DNA from: Holophaga sp.
GTDB lineage: Bacteria > Acidobacteriota > Holophagae > Holophagales > Holophagaceae
Length of the DNA stretch: 25,354 nt
Assembly: GCA_031292735.1 (NCBI GenBank)
Contig: JARLGP010000177.1
Location: forward strand, 1 to 25,354
Direction of reading: 5' to 3'
The notes under the pieces were generated by a model. It searched no databases, was not told where the DNA came from, and saw nothing but the letters and a program-made list of their open reading frames with translations. The translations under genes and the position numbers were made by a program. How positions within the stretch are numbered: position 1 is the stretch's first letter; every line of letters begins with the position of its first letter. Positions 5,778 through 13,031 of the stretch are shown one piece after another.

Positions 5778-8624
5778 ATGATCGCCAACCGCCAGCTTTG
5801 CCGAGTGTTCCCTCTCCTCCTGGCGGCAACCCTGCTCTGCGGCGCCGGGATCACCGCCGTGCGGCCCGCCCACGCCCCCCGGGGCACCGAGGTCACCCTG
5901 GAGGGCACCGGCCTGGAGCGGGTGCGCGAGGCCTACCTGGGGGCCCGGAAGCTGGAACCCCTGCTGGAGCACACCGGCACTCGGATCCGGTTCACGTTGC
6001 CGGAAGACATCTTCCCGGGCGACACCTGGGTGAGCCTCGCCCTGGAGGACGGGAGCATGCTGGAGACGCCCTTCCGGGTGGCCTTCCGGGGCAAGGGCCC
6101 CACCCTCGCCGTCACGCCGGTGGACGGGCTGGGCGTGGTGAAGCTCGTTGCCGCCGGCTTCGGGACCGGCCTCCAGGTGACCGTGGACGGCCGGCCGGTG
6201 CCCGCCCAGGTGGACGGGGCCACCATCCTGGTCAAGCTGCCGTCCGGGGCCGGCGGGTTCATCACGGTGGTGGACGCCGCCGGCAACGGCGCCAGCGTGC
6301 CCCGCCCGGCGCCGGTCCAGGCGCTGCGGGAGGAAAAGAAGGTTCCGGCGACCGGGCCGGGCCGGCCAAGCCTGTCCAGGTTCGAGCCGGGCGCCGGCGA
6401 TGGGCGCCTGGCCATCGCGGTGCACGGCGCGGGGCTGGGCCAGGTGACCGGCGCGCGCATCGGGGATGTGCCGGTGCGGTTCTGGAGCAACTCGGACGAC
6501 CAGGGCGGCGTGGCCTTCCCGCCCGGCACCCTGGCGGTTTCAGGGCCCATCACCCTCCTGTCCCCGGCGGGCGATGCCCACCTGGAAGAATCCTTCAAGG
6601 TCATACTCCCCCGGCCGGCGGTGACCGGCTTCGCCCCGGCCCGGGGCCGCGCCGGCACCTGGGTGGCGTTCTCCGGCGCCGGGCTGGACCAGGTGGCCTC
6701 CGTCTCCTTCGGCGGGGCCGTCAGCACGGACCTCCAGGGCCGCAGCCCGGCCCGGTTCCGGGTGCCGGTGCCGTCCGGGGCCCTGACCGGTCCGGTCACG
6801 CTGGCCACCGTCGCCGGCGAAGTCCTTCCCGCGGGCACGTTCACCCTGGGGGAGGGGGACCCGCTGGCCTACGGCATCCAGAAGGCCTATATCACCCAGG
6901 GCATCCAGGACGGCAGCGTGCCGCTGGTGGCGGGCCGGCCCGGAGTGTTCCGGGCCTTCCTCCTGGCCAGCCGGGCCAATGCCGTCCGGCCCCGGGTGCG
7001 GGTGCGGCTGACGGTTCCCGGGGCCGGCACCCTCCTGGAGGCCACCCTGGATCCTCCCTCCGGCGGCGTCCCCACCGATCTGGACGAAGACGCGCCGGGG
7101 GCCTACGACCTGCCGGTCGCCGGCGACCTCATCCGGCCGGGCCTGGCCTTGCAGACCGAGATCGTCCGGGATTCCCAGGAGCCGCCCGACACGGTGGCCG
7201 GGCCGGCCCTGGCCCAGGACCTGGAGGTGAAGCCCGGCCCGACCCTGGTGCTCCGGATCGTGCCCCTGGTCTACCTGGACCGGGATGGGCGCCGGAAGAC
7301 CGGGGCCGTCGGGCCCGACCCGCAGGTGTGGCGGGATGCGGTCATGAGCCGCTTCCCGGTGCGGGCGGTGGATTTCGCCGTCCTGCCGCCCCTGGAGACC
7401 GGCGTGGCGCTCAAGGACGGATCGGCCGAGGACATGGCGCGGCTCCGGCTGGCTCTGGAAACCGCCCGCCTGGCCACGCCGGGGGCCCGGTTCCAGAACT
7501 GGCACGGCGTCTTCGCCCAGGTGCGGGACGACTTCAGGGGCCTGGCCTTCATCGGCCGGCCGGGGCGCCCGGAGGGGCGCAGCAGCCTCGGCATCGACGG
7601 GTCCGGCGGGCCCACCCTGGGCCCGGAGATCATGTGCCATGAACTGGCCCACACCAAGGGCCGCCACCACAACTGGTGCGGCACCCACTCGGACATGGAC
7701 CCGCAGTTCCCCGATCCTCCGGGGGGGCTGGGCGGCGCGGCCTATGACGTGGCCGCCGGGCGGCCCCTGGCTGCCTGGGCCCATTTCGACCTGATGGGCT
7801 ACTGCCGCCCTCTCTGGGTCGGCGCCTACACCTACAAGGGTCTCCTGGACTTCTTCCTGGAGGACCAGGCGCCGGCCCGGACGGCGCCCGCGGTGGACTG
7901 CCTGGAGGTCTCCGGCACCCTGCACGGGGACGCGGTCAGCCTGGAACCCGCCCTGGAACTCAAGGGCAGCCCCCGGTTCCCGGCGCCCGGGAACTGCACG
8001 TTGGACTGTCTGGACGCCCGGGGCCGTTCCCTGCTGAAGGTGCCCTTCGCGCCCCAGGTTTCGGAGGACGGTGAGGGCGAGTCCTTCCTTCTGCTGCTGC
8101 CCATGACCCCGGCCATGAAGGCGGGGCTGGCCGGTCTGCGGGTCAGTTCGCCAGGCCGTCGGCCGGCCCTGGAGACCCGGCCCGCCAGGCGTGGCCGGGC
8201 CCCGGTGGCCACGGCCCGGGGCGCCGGGCGGGTGGCGGTGACCTGGGACCGCGCGGCCTGGCCCCTGGTCCTGGTGCGCGATCCCCGTTCCGGAGCGGTC
8301 CTCGCCGAGGCCCGCGGGGGGCGGGCGGAAGTGCGCACCACGGCTGGCCGGCTGGACCTGCTGCTGTGCGACGGGGTGCGCAGCAGCGCGCGGAAGTGCA
8401 CGGTACGCAGGCCTGGATACCGTTCTACTGGTGGTTCAGCAACGCCTGGCTCTCCTGAAGCTCGCTGCGCAGGGTGCGGATCTGGTTCTCGAGGTTCTCC
8501 CGGATCAGCATGGAGCCCGGTCCCTTGGGGTCCATCTCCTTGCTCATCCGCTCCGCGCCATCGATCCTGTCCTTGGCGAGCTGGTGCCACTTGGCCACAT
8601 CCTGCCGGTTCCCGAGATCGGTGA
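5778..8624 (+). CDS. Secreted metzincin-type zinc metalloprotease with TIG-like domains
   Basis: An open frame of 948 codons. The ATG at 5778 is preceded by AGGAGG (5765-5770, spacer 7). Residues 1-24 are a signal peptide (QLCRVFPLLLAATLLCGAG). Three IPT/TIG-like beta domains follow at about 25-105, 199-275 and 279-357, the third being the clearest (PAVTGFAPARGRAGTWVAF). The peptidase domain has the full metzincin zinc site HELAHTKGRHH (621-631, pattern HExxHxxGxxH: His621, Glu622, His625, His631) and a Met-turn FDLMGYC (Met673). Secreted M66-type proteases are the nearest family I can suggest. A beta-rich C-terminal domain appears to finish around residue 878 (LLLCDGVRSSARKCTVRR, ~8410). The remaining ~70 codons are Arg/Pro/Ser/Gly/Cys-rich and antisense to the neighbouring gene, so they are probably read-through after loss of the original stop. 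Secretion and zinc binding are well supported; the substrate is unknown. Confidence 0.88.
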   Translation: MIANRQLCRVFPLLLAATLLCGAGITAVRPAHAPRGTEVTLEGTGLERVREAYLGARKLEPLLEHTGTRIRFTLPEDIFPGDTWVSLALEDGSMLETPFRVAFRGKGPTLAVTPVDGLGVVKLVAAGFGTGLQVTVDGRPVPAQVDGATILVKLPSGAGGFITVVDAAGNGASVPRPAPVQALREEKKVPATGPGRPSLSRFEPGAGDGRLAIAVHGAGLGQVTGARIGDVPVRFWSNSDDQGGVAFPPGTLAVSGPITLLSPAGDAHLEESFKVILPRPAVTGFAPARGRAGTWVAFSGAGLDQVASVSFGGAVSTDLQGRSPARFRVPVPSGALTGPVTLATVAGEVLPAGTFTLGEGDPLAYGIQKAYITQGIQDGSVPLVAGRPGVFRAFLLASRANAVRPRVRVRLTVPGAGTLLEATLDPPSGGVPTDLDEDAPGAYDLPVAGDLIRPGLALQTEIVRDSQEPPDTVAGPALAQDLEVKPGPTLVLRIVPLVYLDRDGRRKTGAVGPDPQVWRDAVMSRFPVRAVDFAVLPPLETGVALKDGSAEDMARLRLALETARLATPGARFQNWHGVFAQVRDDFRGLAFIGRPGRPEGRSSLGIDGSGGPTLGPEIMCHELAHTKGRHHNWCGTHSDMDPQFPDPPGGLGGAAYDVAAGRPLAAWAHFDLMGYCRPLWVGAYTYKGLLDFFLEDQAPARTAPAVDCLEVSGTLHGDAVSLEPALELKGSPRFPAPGNCTLDCLDARGRSLLKVPFAPQVSEDGEGESFLLLLPMTPAMKAGLAGLRVSSPGRRPALETRPARRGRAPVATARGAGRVAVTWDRAAWPLVLVRDPRSGAVLAEARGGRAEVRTTAGRLDLLLCDGVRSSARKCTVRRPGYRSTGGSATPGSPEARCAGCGSGSRGSPGSAWSPVPWGPSPCSSAPRHRSCPWRAGATWPHPAGSRDR

Positions 8625-9465
8625 TCTTGGCGAACCTCACCTCGCTCCGGGCCGTGGCGGTGTTCCCCGCGCTAGCCAGCGCCAACCTGAGATGTTCGCC
8701 CGAACCGCTCGCCATGGTGCGGCGGAAGGCGAGTTCCTCAAGGTACATCCTGGCATTCTCCAGAGCATGTTCGACGTCCTCGGGGCTGGTGCGAGGCACC
8801 GCCATCTCTTCGGGAGCGACGCCTTCCTCCACCGCGCGGACGAGCCGGTTCTTGTCCTCCTTGCTTTCCACGATCAGGTATCCGGGAATGGCGGTGGCCT
8901 CCAGCTTGGTTTCCGTCATCCCTTCGGGAGCGGTGCCCTCCTCCACCGTGAGGACGAGCCGGTTCTTGTCCTCCTTGCTTTCCACGACCAGGCCCTGCTC
9001 CGGCTGGGCGGCCAAGGTCGCCGTCTTGGCCGGCACCGCAGCCTTGCGGCTGAACGCCGGCCGGAAGATGGCGAAGCCGGCGGGGATCGGCTTGAGCGCG
9101 GTCCCCACCTGGGCCCCGTCGCTTTCCAGGGCGTCCACCCAGCTGTCGAACACGGCGCGATCCTTGTCCCAGCGGCACTCGGTGGTCACCCTCAGCAGGC
9201 AGCTGGCGCCATCCTTGTCCCTGAGCTCGAACTCGCCGAGGCTTCGCTGCTGAACCTCCAGGTCCACCTGGGTGTTGGGGGCGATGGCCGTGCCGTCCCA
9301 GGCGGTAGCCGAATCCGGCAAAGGATGGGCGAACAACGAACTGGTCCGGACGATCTGCCAAGGAGAATCGGAATCGTTCCGGATGACCACGGTGCCTGCC
9401 ACCAGGCTGGCGGACAGCAGTGAAAGGCCTGTCGCGACTAGGTTTTTTGCGCTGAATGGGCGCAT
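8425..9465 (-). CDS. Exported protein of unknown function with a 38-residue tandem repeat
   Basis: A 346-residue protein. The ATG at 9465-9463 is preceded by AGGAGA (9477-9472) with a 6-nt spacer; a TTG at 9483 is in frame but lies before the ribosome-binding site and is not used here. The N-terminus (MRPFSAKNLVATGLSLLSASLVAG) is a signal peptide. The next ~115 residues look like a beta-rich domain (VVIRNDSDSPW, LGEFELRDKDGASCLLRV). The centre holds two copies of a 25-residue stretch (VESKEDKNRLV, VEEG, APE) with a 38-residue period. The C-terminal ~110 residues are helical and charged, ending in a probable coiled coil (ENLENQIRTLRSELQESQALL). I do not recognise the family. Its stop codon lies inside the 3' extension of the convergent protease gene. 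An upstream AT-rich box links it to the other exported proteins here. Confidence 0.8.
   Translation of the reverse strand: MRPFSAKNLVATGLSLLSASLVAGTVVIRNDSDSPWQIVRTSSLFAHPLPDSATAWDGTAIAPNTQVDLEVQQRSLGEFELRDKDGASCLLRVTTECRWDKDRAVFDSWVDALESDGAQVGTALKPIPAGFAIFRPAFSRKAAVPAKTATLAAQPEQGLVVESKEDKNRLVLTVEEGTAPEGMTETKLEATAIPGYLIVESKEDKNRLVRAVEEGVAPEEMAVPRTSPEDVEHALENARMYLEELAFRRTMASGSGEHLRLALASAGNTATARSEVRFAKITDLGNRQDVAKWHQLAKDRIDGAERMSKEMDPKGPGSMLIRENLENQIRTLRSELQESQALLNHQ
8803..8991 (-). repeat. Tandem repeat, 114-bp period, inside the exported protein gene
   Basis: Two 75-bp stretches, 8803-8877 and 8917-8991, are offset by exactly 114 bp (38 codons). They include an identical 35-bp run starting at 8839 and 8953. 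The near-identity at DNA level, in a region under no obvious constraint, points to a recent in-frame duplication. Confidence 0.85.
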
Positions 9466-9546
9466 GAATGGTCTCCTGCACAAGGGGGGTTAGGTGGGGA
9501 CGACCTGGCTGGGAGCCAGCGGCTCGGAACGGAAGGTGTCCCGACT

Positions 9547-9561
9547 ATTAATGTGTAATTT
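9547..9561 (-). promoter_or_regulatory. AT-rich box AAATT-N4-ATTAAT, copy 3
   Basis: Read on the minus strand, AAATTACACATTAAT matches copies 1 and 2 in both half sites and in the 4-nt spacing. It lies 81 nt upstream of the ATG at 9465, further than in the other two cases. A TATAAAAT sequence directly upstream on the same strand could also serve as a -10 element. Confidence 0.45.
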
Positions 9562-9667
9562 ATTTTATAGAAGTTCCCGGCCCGAGGCTTTCCCGTGGCC
9601 CCCCTCGTGGTCGGTTCCGCGGCATCCCTGGCACCGCCCCCAGGCCATCGATGCGGCGCACCCATAC

Positions 9668-9696
9668 CCAAGGGCCCGGTTGACCCGGGCCCTTGG
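9668..9696 (-). terminator. Strong hairpin downstream of poxB
   Basis: CCAAGGGCCCGG (9668-9679) and CCGGGCCCTTGG (9685-9696) form a perfect 12-bp stem with a 5-nt loop. It lies about 190 bp past the poxB stop in the direction of poxB transcription. No U-run follows on either strand, so it is either a non-canonical terminator or another palindromic element. Confidence 0.5.
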
Positions 9697-9884
9697 CGTC
9701 TTGCATCCGGGCTCGAAGGCAGGTCTCCAAAGGTTCAGCCGGAAGCCTGGACTGGAATAAATAAATGTTATATGTCGGCCCAAGGTTTCCAGGATCTGGC
9801 GCACAGCCCCATGTTCCTGGGCACGGACGCCATGGGCCGGAAACGGATCAACGTGGTGACCCGGCCCGGCCCGGCCCGGGAACG

Positions 9885-11612
9885 TCACCGCTTCAGGTTG
9901 ACCTTGGCCAGGTCGAGGATCTCGTCGCCGCGGCCGTTGAGCACCGCCTTGACCATGAAGATGCCGAAGTCCCGGATGAGATCGAAGGTGAGCGTCGGAG
10001 GCATGGACAGTTCCTGGCGGGAGACGCGCACGGCCACCAGGGCCGGACCGTCGTGCCGCAGGGCCTGCTCGATCATCGGGCGCACCTGCTCGGGCGTTTC
10101 CGCGGACAGCCCCAGCAGGCCGGCAGCCTTGGCCACCAGGGCGAAATCCGGGTTCTGCAGGTCGGTGGCGAAATCCAGGAGGCCGGCGGCCTTCATTTCC
10201 AGCTCCACGAAGGCCAGCGCCTCGTTGCAGAAGACGATGACCTTGACCGGCGCCTTCAATTGCCTGAGGGACAGCAGGTCGCCCATCAGCATGGCCAGCC
10301 CGCCGTCGCCGGAGAGGGTCACCACCTGGCGGCCGGGATGGCTGACCTGCGCGCCGATGGCCTGGGGCAGGGCATTGGCCATGGAACCGTGGTTGAAGGA
10401 GCCGAGCAGTCGGCGCTTGCCGTTCATGGTGAGGTAGCGGGCCGCCCAGATGGTCGGGGTGCCCACATCGCAGGTGAAGATGGCATCGTCGGCTGTCAGT
10501 TCATCGAGGACCCGCGCCACATATTGCGGATGGATCAGCTTGCCGTCCGCTTCCGGCTTGGCCAGGTCGTCGAGCCCCTGGCGGGCGTCCCGGTAGCGTT
10601 CCCGGGAAACCTGCAGGTGGGTTTCCGAGGCGTTCTGGTCCAGGCGGGGCAGGAGCGCGCGCAAGGTGGCCTGGATGCCCCCCACGAACCCATGGTCGAT
10701 CCGGGTCCGGCGCCCCAGCTGCTCGCCCCGGAGATCGATCTGGACGATGGTCGCCTTGGTGGGATAGAACTGCCGGTACGGGAAATCGGTGCCGAGCATG
10801 AGCAGCACGTCGCACTCCATCATGGCCTGGTAGCCGGAGGCGTATCCCAGCAGCCCGGTCATGCCCACGTCGAAGGGGTTTTCGTACTCGATGTATTCCT
10901 TCCCGCGCATGGCGTGCACGATCGGCGCCTGGCGCCGGCGGGCCAGCTCGACCAGTTCGTCGTGCGCTCCCGCGCAGCCGGCGCCGCCGAGGATCGTGAG
11001 CTTTTTCGAGCCGTTGATGATCCCGGCGAGCACCTCCAGTTCTTCCTCGGAGGGGCATACCACGGGCTGGGGATCCGGGAACTTCAGGCAGGGCTCCGTG
11101 CCGACCGCCGCGCGCAGGGCCACGTCGCCCGGCAGCACCAGCACCGAGACGCCCCGGCGCGAGATCGCCGTCCGCATGGCGATCTCCAGGACCCGCGGCA
11201 TCTGTTCCGGCTGGGAAACCAGTTCGCAGAAGTGGCTGCACTGGGCGAAGAGGTGTTCGGGATGGGTTTCCTGGAAGTAGCCGCTGCCGATTTCCTGGCT
11301 GGGGATCTGGGCGGCGATGGCGAGCACCGGCACCCGGTTGCGGTGGCAATCATAGAGGCCGTTGATCAGGTGCAGGTTGCCGGGCCCGCAGCTTCCGGCG
11401 CAAACCGCCAGACGCCCGGTCAGGTGCGCCTCCGCCCCGGCCGCGAACGCGGCGGTCTCCTCGTGGCGCACGGGGACCCAGTGGATGCCCTCGCGCGTCC
11501 GGATCGTCTCGGTGACGGCGTTGAGGGAATCCCCGGCGAGGCCGTAGATCCGGTTCACGCCTGCGGCCACCAGGGTGTCCACAAGGAGACCAGCTACATT
11601 TCGATTCGACAT
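9885..11612 (-). CDS. poxB: Pyruvate dehydrogenase (quinone), pyruvate oxidase PoxB
   Basis: A 575-residue thiamine-diphosphate and FAD enzyme that oxidatively decarboxylates pyruvate to acetate and CO2 and passes electrons to membrane quinone. Similarity to E. coli PoxB (572 residues) runs end to end. The catalytic glutamate lies in RHEETAAFAAGAEA (Glu51), and CAGSCGPGNLHLINGLYDCHRN and GSGYFQETHPEHLF are typical. The ThDP/Mg site starts at GDGG (435-438) and ends at CNEA (462-465), where the first Asn of the usual GDG-x-NN motif is Cys but the metal-binding Asn463 remains. The C-terminal segment (GRGDEILDLAKVNLKR) corresponds to the lipid-activated membrane-binding helix. The ATG at 11612 has AAGGGA 5 nt upstream. 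It is monocistronic; the TetR gene upstream points the same way but is separated by 159 bp. Confidence 0.95.
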   Translation of the reverse strand: MSNRNVAGLLVDTLVAAGVNRIYGLAGDSLNAVTETIRTREGIHWVPVRHEETAAFAAGAEAHLTGRLAVCAGSCGPGNLHLINGLYDCHRNRVPVLAIAAQIPSQEIGSGYFQETHPEHLFAQCSHFCELVSQPEQMPRVLEIAMRTAISRRGVSVLVLPGDVALRAAVGTEPCLKFPDPQPVVCPSEEELEVLAGIINGSKKLTILGGAGCAGAHDELVELARRRQAPIVHAMRGKEYIEYENPFDVGMTGLLGYASGYQAMMECDVLLMLGTDFPYRQFYPTKATIVQIDLRGEQLGRRTRIDHGFVGGIQATLRALLPRLDQNASETHLQVSRERYRDARQGLDDLAKPEADGKLIHPQYVARVLDELTADDAIFTCDVGTPTIWAARYLTMNGKRRLLGSFNHGSMANALPQAIGAQVSHPGRQVVTLSGDGGLAMLMGDLLSLRQLKAPVKVIVFCNEALAFVELEMKAAGLLDFATDLQNPDFALVAKAAGLLGLSAETPEQVRPMIEQALRHDGPALVAVRVSRQELSMPPTLTFDLIRDFGIFMVKAVLNGRGDEILDLAKVNLKR

Positions 11613-11714
11613 GGCAGTCCCTTCCGCTCACGCGACGCCAGGAACTCGAGTCAGGCCCATGGCCGAGTGGGCAAACTATTGAAATTAGCGCTGTCCGTGA
11701 CGCGCCTGCGTTTA

Positions 11715-11741
11715 ATTTTACCAGATCAAATGGTGATCCAA
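11715..11741 (-). promoter_or_regulatory. Probable poxB promoter with an inverted repeat
   Basis: On the minus strand TTGGAT (11741-11736) and TAAAAT (11720-11715) are separated by 15 bp, a short spacer. The spacer contains the inverted repeat GATCA-N5-TGATC (11724-11738), a possible operator. The element lies about 100 bp before the poxB start codon. The same gap also holds the end of the TetR gene. Confidence 0.4.
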
Positions 11742-11771
11742 GCAGAAAACTGGCCGGAATTCATCAAACGG

Positions 11772-12404
11772 TTATTTCGTAATGGCCCCGGCCTTGGGCC
11801 CCAGGATATCCCCAAGGTAGTCCGCCAGCACCCGCTTGAACTCCGAGGTGATGGCCGGTCGATCCTTGGGGCTCGCTTCGACATAAAGGCTCATCATACC
11901 TTTGACGATCTGCACCACCACATTGGCCACCAGCAGGGCCCGCTGCTCGGTCAACGTCGGCTGGATGGCCCGGAAGGCCACGGCGAAGTGCATGCGCAGG
12001 GTGTGCCGGGTGGAGGCGTCCCTGGAAAACTTGAGGGGCGCCGAATGCAGGGCCACGTAGGCGGGGTGCTGGGTGATGAACTCCGCCATACGCTGGAACA
12101 GTCGATCGGAAAACTCGCCCACCGTCAGGTCCTTGGCCTCCTGGGCGAGGGCAATCCAATAGTGATCCATGCTCTGCGCGTAGCGCTGCTTCAGGGCGCG
12201 GGCCACGGCCGCCTTGTCGGGAAAGTAGCGGTAGAGCCCGCCGATGGACGTGCCGGAACGCTCGGAGATGGCGGTCATGGTGGCCGCTTCATAGCCGGCT
12301 TCGGCGAAGATCTCCGCCGCGGTGTCGAGCAGCGCCTCCATCCGGCGGGACGCGCGCTCCTGCTGGGGGGCGTTGCGTTCGGGGGTTGACGAAAGCGAGG
12401 GCAT
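11772..12404 (-). CDS. TetR/AcrR-family transcriptional repressor
   Basis: A 210-residue protein with the TetR N-terminal domain. The helix-turn-helix is at residues 41-62 (TMTAISERSGTSIGGLYRYFPDK), followed by a divergent ligand-binding/dimerisation domain. Length is normal for the family. The ATG at 12404-12402 lies within the first of two matching palindromes in the intergenic region. GAGG directly abuts the ATG, so initiation may be weak or leaderless. The gene is divergent from the isochorismatase-like and MFS genes, which it probably represses together with itself. The likely inducer is a small aromatic or toxic compound exported by the MFS pump, but this is inference from context. Confidence 0.92.
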   Translation of the reverse strand: MPSLSSTPERNAPQQERASRRMEALLDTAAEIFAEAGYEAATMTAISERSGTSIGGLYRYFPDKAAVARALKQRYAQSMDHYWIALAQEAKDLTVGEFSDRLFQRMAEFITQHPAYVALHSAPLKFSRDASTRHTLRMHFAVAFRAIQPTLTEQRALLVANVVVQIVKGMMSLYVEASPKDRPAITSEFKRVLADYLGDILGPKAGAITK

Positions 12405-12415
12405 CCTCGTATTCT
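12386..12415 (+). promoter_or_regulatory. Sigma-70-like promoter of the isochorismatase-MFS operon
   Basis: TTGACG (12386-12391) and TATTCT (12410-12415) are separated by 18 bp. Palindrome 1 fills the spacer and part of the -10, so a bound repressor would exclude RNA polymerase. Confidence 0.6.
12392..12413. promoter_or_regulatory. TetR operator O1
   Basis: AAAGCGAGG-GCAT-CCTCGTATT: two 9-bp half sites around a 4-bp centre, with two mismatches in the right arm. It overlaps the promoter spacer and -10 on the plus strand and covers the TetR start codon (12404-12402) on the minus strand. Confidence 0.7.
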
Positions 12416-12424
12416 AACCTGACA

Positions 12425-12446
12425 AAAGCGAGGGACTCCTCGCTTT
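12425..12446. promoter_or_regulatory. TetR operator O2
   Basis: AAAGCGAGG-GACT-CCTCGCTTT is a perfect 9-bp inverted repeat with a 4-bp centre. It lies 33 bp (three helical turns) from O1, just before the GGAGGA ribosome-binding site of the isochorismatase-like gene. Confidence 0.75.
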
Positions 12447-12458
12447 CGGAGGAACCCC

Positions 12459-13031
12459 ATGTCCGACCTCGCCATCCAGCCGCGATGCACCGCGCTCATC
12501 CTCATCGACCTGCAGCGGTTCATTGTGGGCCACCCTGCGGCCCCCTATCCGACGGCGGAGGTGGTGGAACGATCGGCCGCCCTGGCCGCGGCCTTCCGCC
12601 GCAAGGGCGCGACGGTGGTCTACGTGCGGGTGGACCTGGCCGATATGCTAAGCCTGCCGGCGGACCGGTTGTTCCGCGACCCGAACGCTCCGCCGCCGCC
12701 ACCCGCCGCCTCGGAACTGGTGCCCGAAGCCGGGGCCCAGCCGGGCGATCTGCGGATCACCAAGCACCAGTGGGGCGCCTTCTTCGGCTCGGACGTGGAG
12801 GCGCAGCTGCGCCAGCGGGGGATCCGCACGGTCGTGCTGGCCGGCGTCGCCACCAACTTCGGCGTGGAATCCACGGCGCGAGCCGCGGCCGGGCTGGGGT
12901 TCGAACTGATCGTCGCCGAGGACGCCACCACCAGCATCAGCGCGGAGGCCCACCGGTTCGCCGTCGAACAGATCTTCCCGCTGCTGGGCCGGGTCCGGAG
13001 CACGGCGCAGCTGCTTGATTCCCTTGGATAG
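12459..13031 (+). CDS. Isochorismatase-like hydrolase fold protein without the catalytic cysteine
   Basis: A 190-residue isochorismatase-superfamily protein (Rossmann-like cysteine hydrolase fold). The first triad residue, Asp17 (LILIDLQRF), and the lysine, Lys102 (ITKHQWGAF), are present. The nucleophile loop reads GVATNFGVESTAR, so Gly135 stands where RutB and related amidases have Cys (TNVCVEST). A subgroup of the superfamily shares this change and its activity is not established. The ATG at 12459 follows GGAGGA. It is the first gene of an operon with the MFS exporter, whose frame begins before this stop codon. Expression is expected to be controlled by the divergent TetR protein through O1 and O2. 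Confidence 0.88.
   Translation: MSDLAIQPRCTALILIDLQRFIVGHPAAPYPTAEVVERSAALAAAFRRKGATVVYVRVDLADMLSLPADRLFRDPNAPPPPPAASELVPEAGAQPGDLRITKHQWGAFFGSDVEAQLRQRGIRTVVLAGVATNFGVESTARAAAGLGFELIVAEDATTSISAEAHRFAVEQIFPLLGRVRSTAQLLDSLG

Larger units (their letters stand above)
9466..9884. other. Intergenic region of 419 bp between poxB and the exported protein gene
   Basis: No convincing gene is present; short frames here have shadow-like Arg/Pro/Gly-rich composition. It holds the AT-rich box (9547-9561) for the gene to its left, a small hairpin in that gene's leader (CTGGCT-GGG-AGCCAG, 9505-9519), a strong 12-bp hairpin (9668-9696) and a second AT-rich island (about 9757-9776) with no assigned role. Confidence 0.6.

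Noticed and set aside
9595..10437. Possible gene in the gap right of the exported protein, continuing into poxB
   Set aside because: No ribosome-binding site or domain, and most of it is antisense to poxB.
9765..12389. 874-codon open frame on the plus strand
   Set aside because: Antisense to poxB and the TetR gene; low-complexity composition and no recognisable domain.
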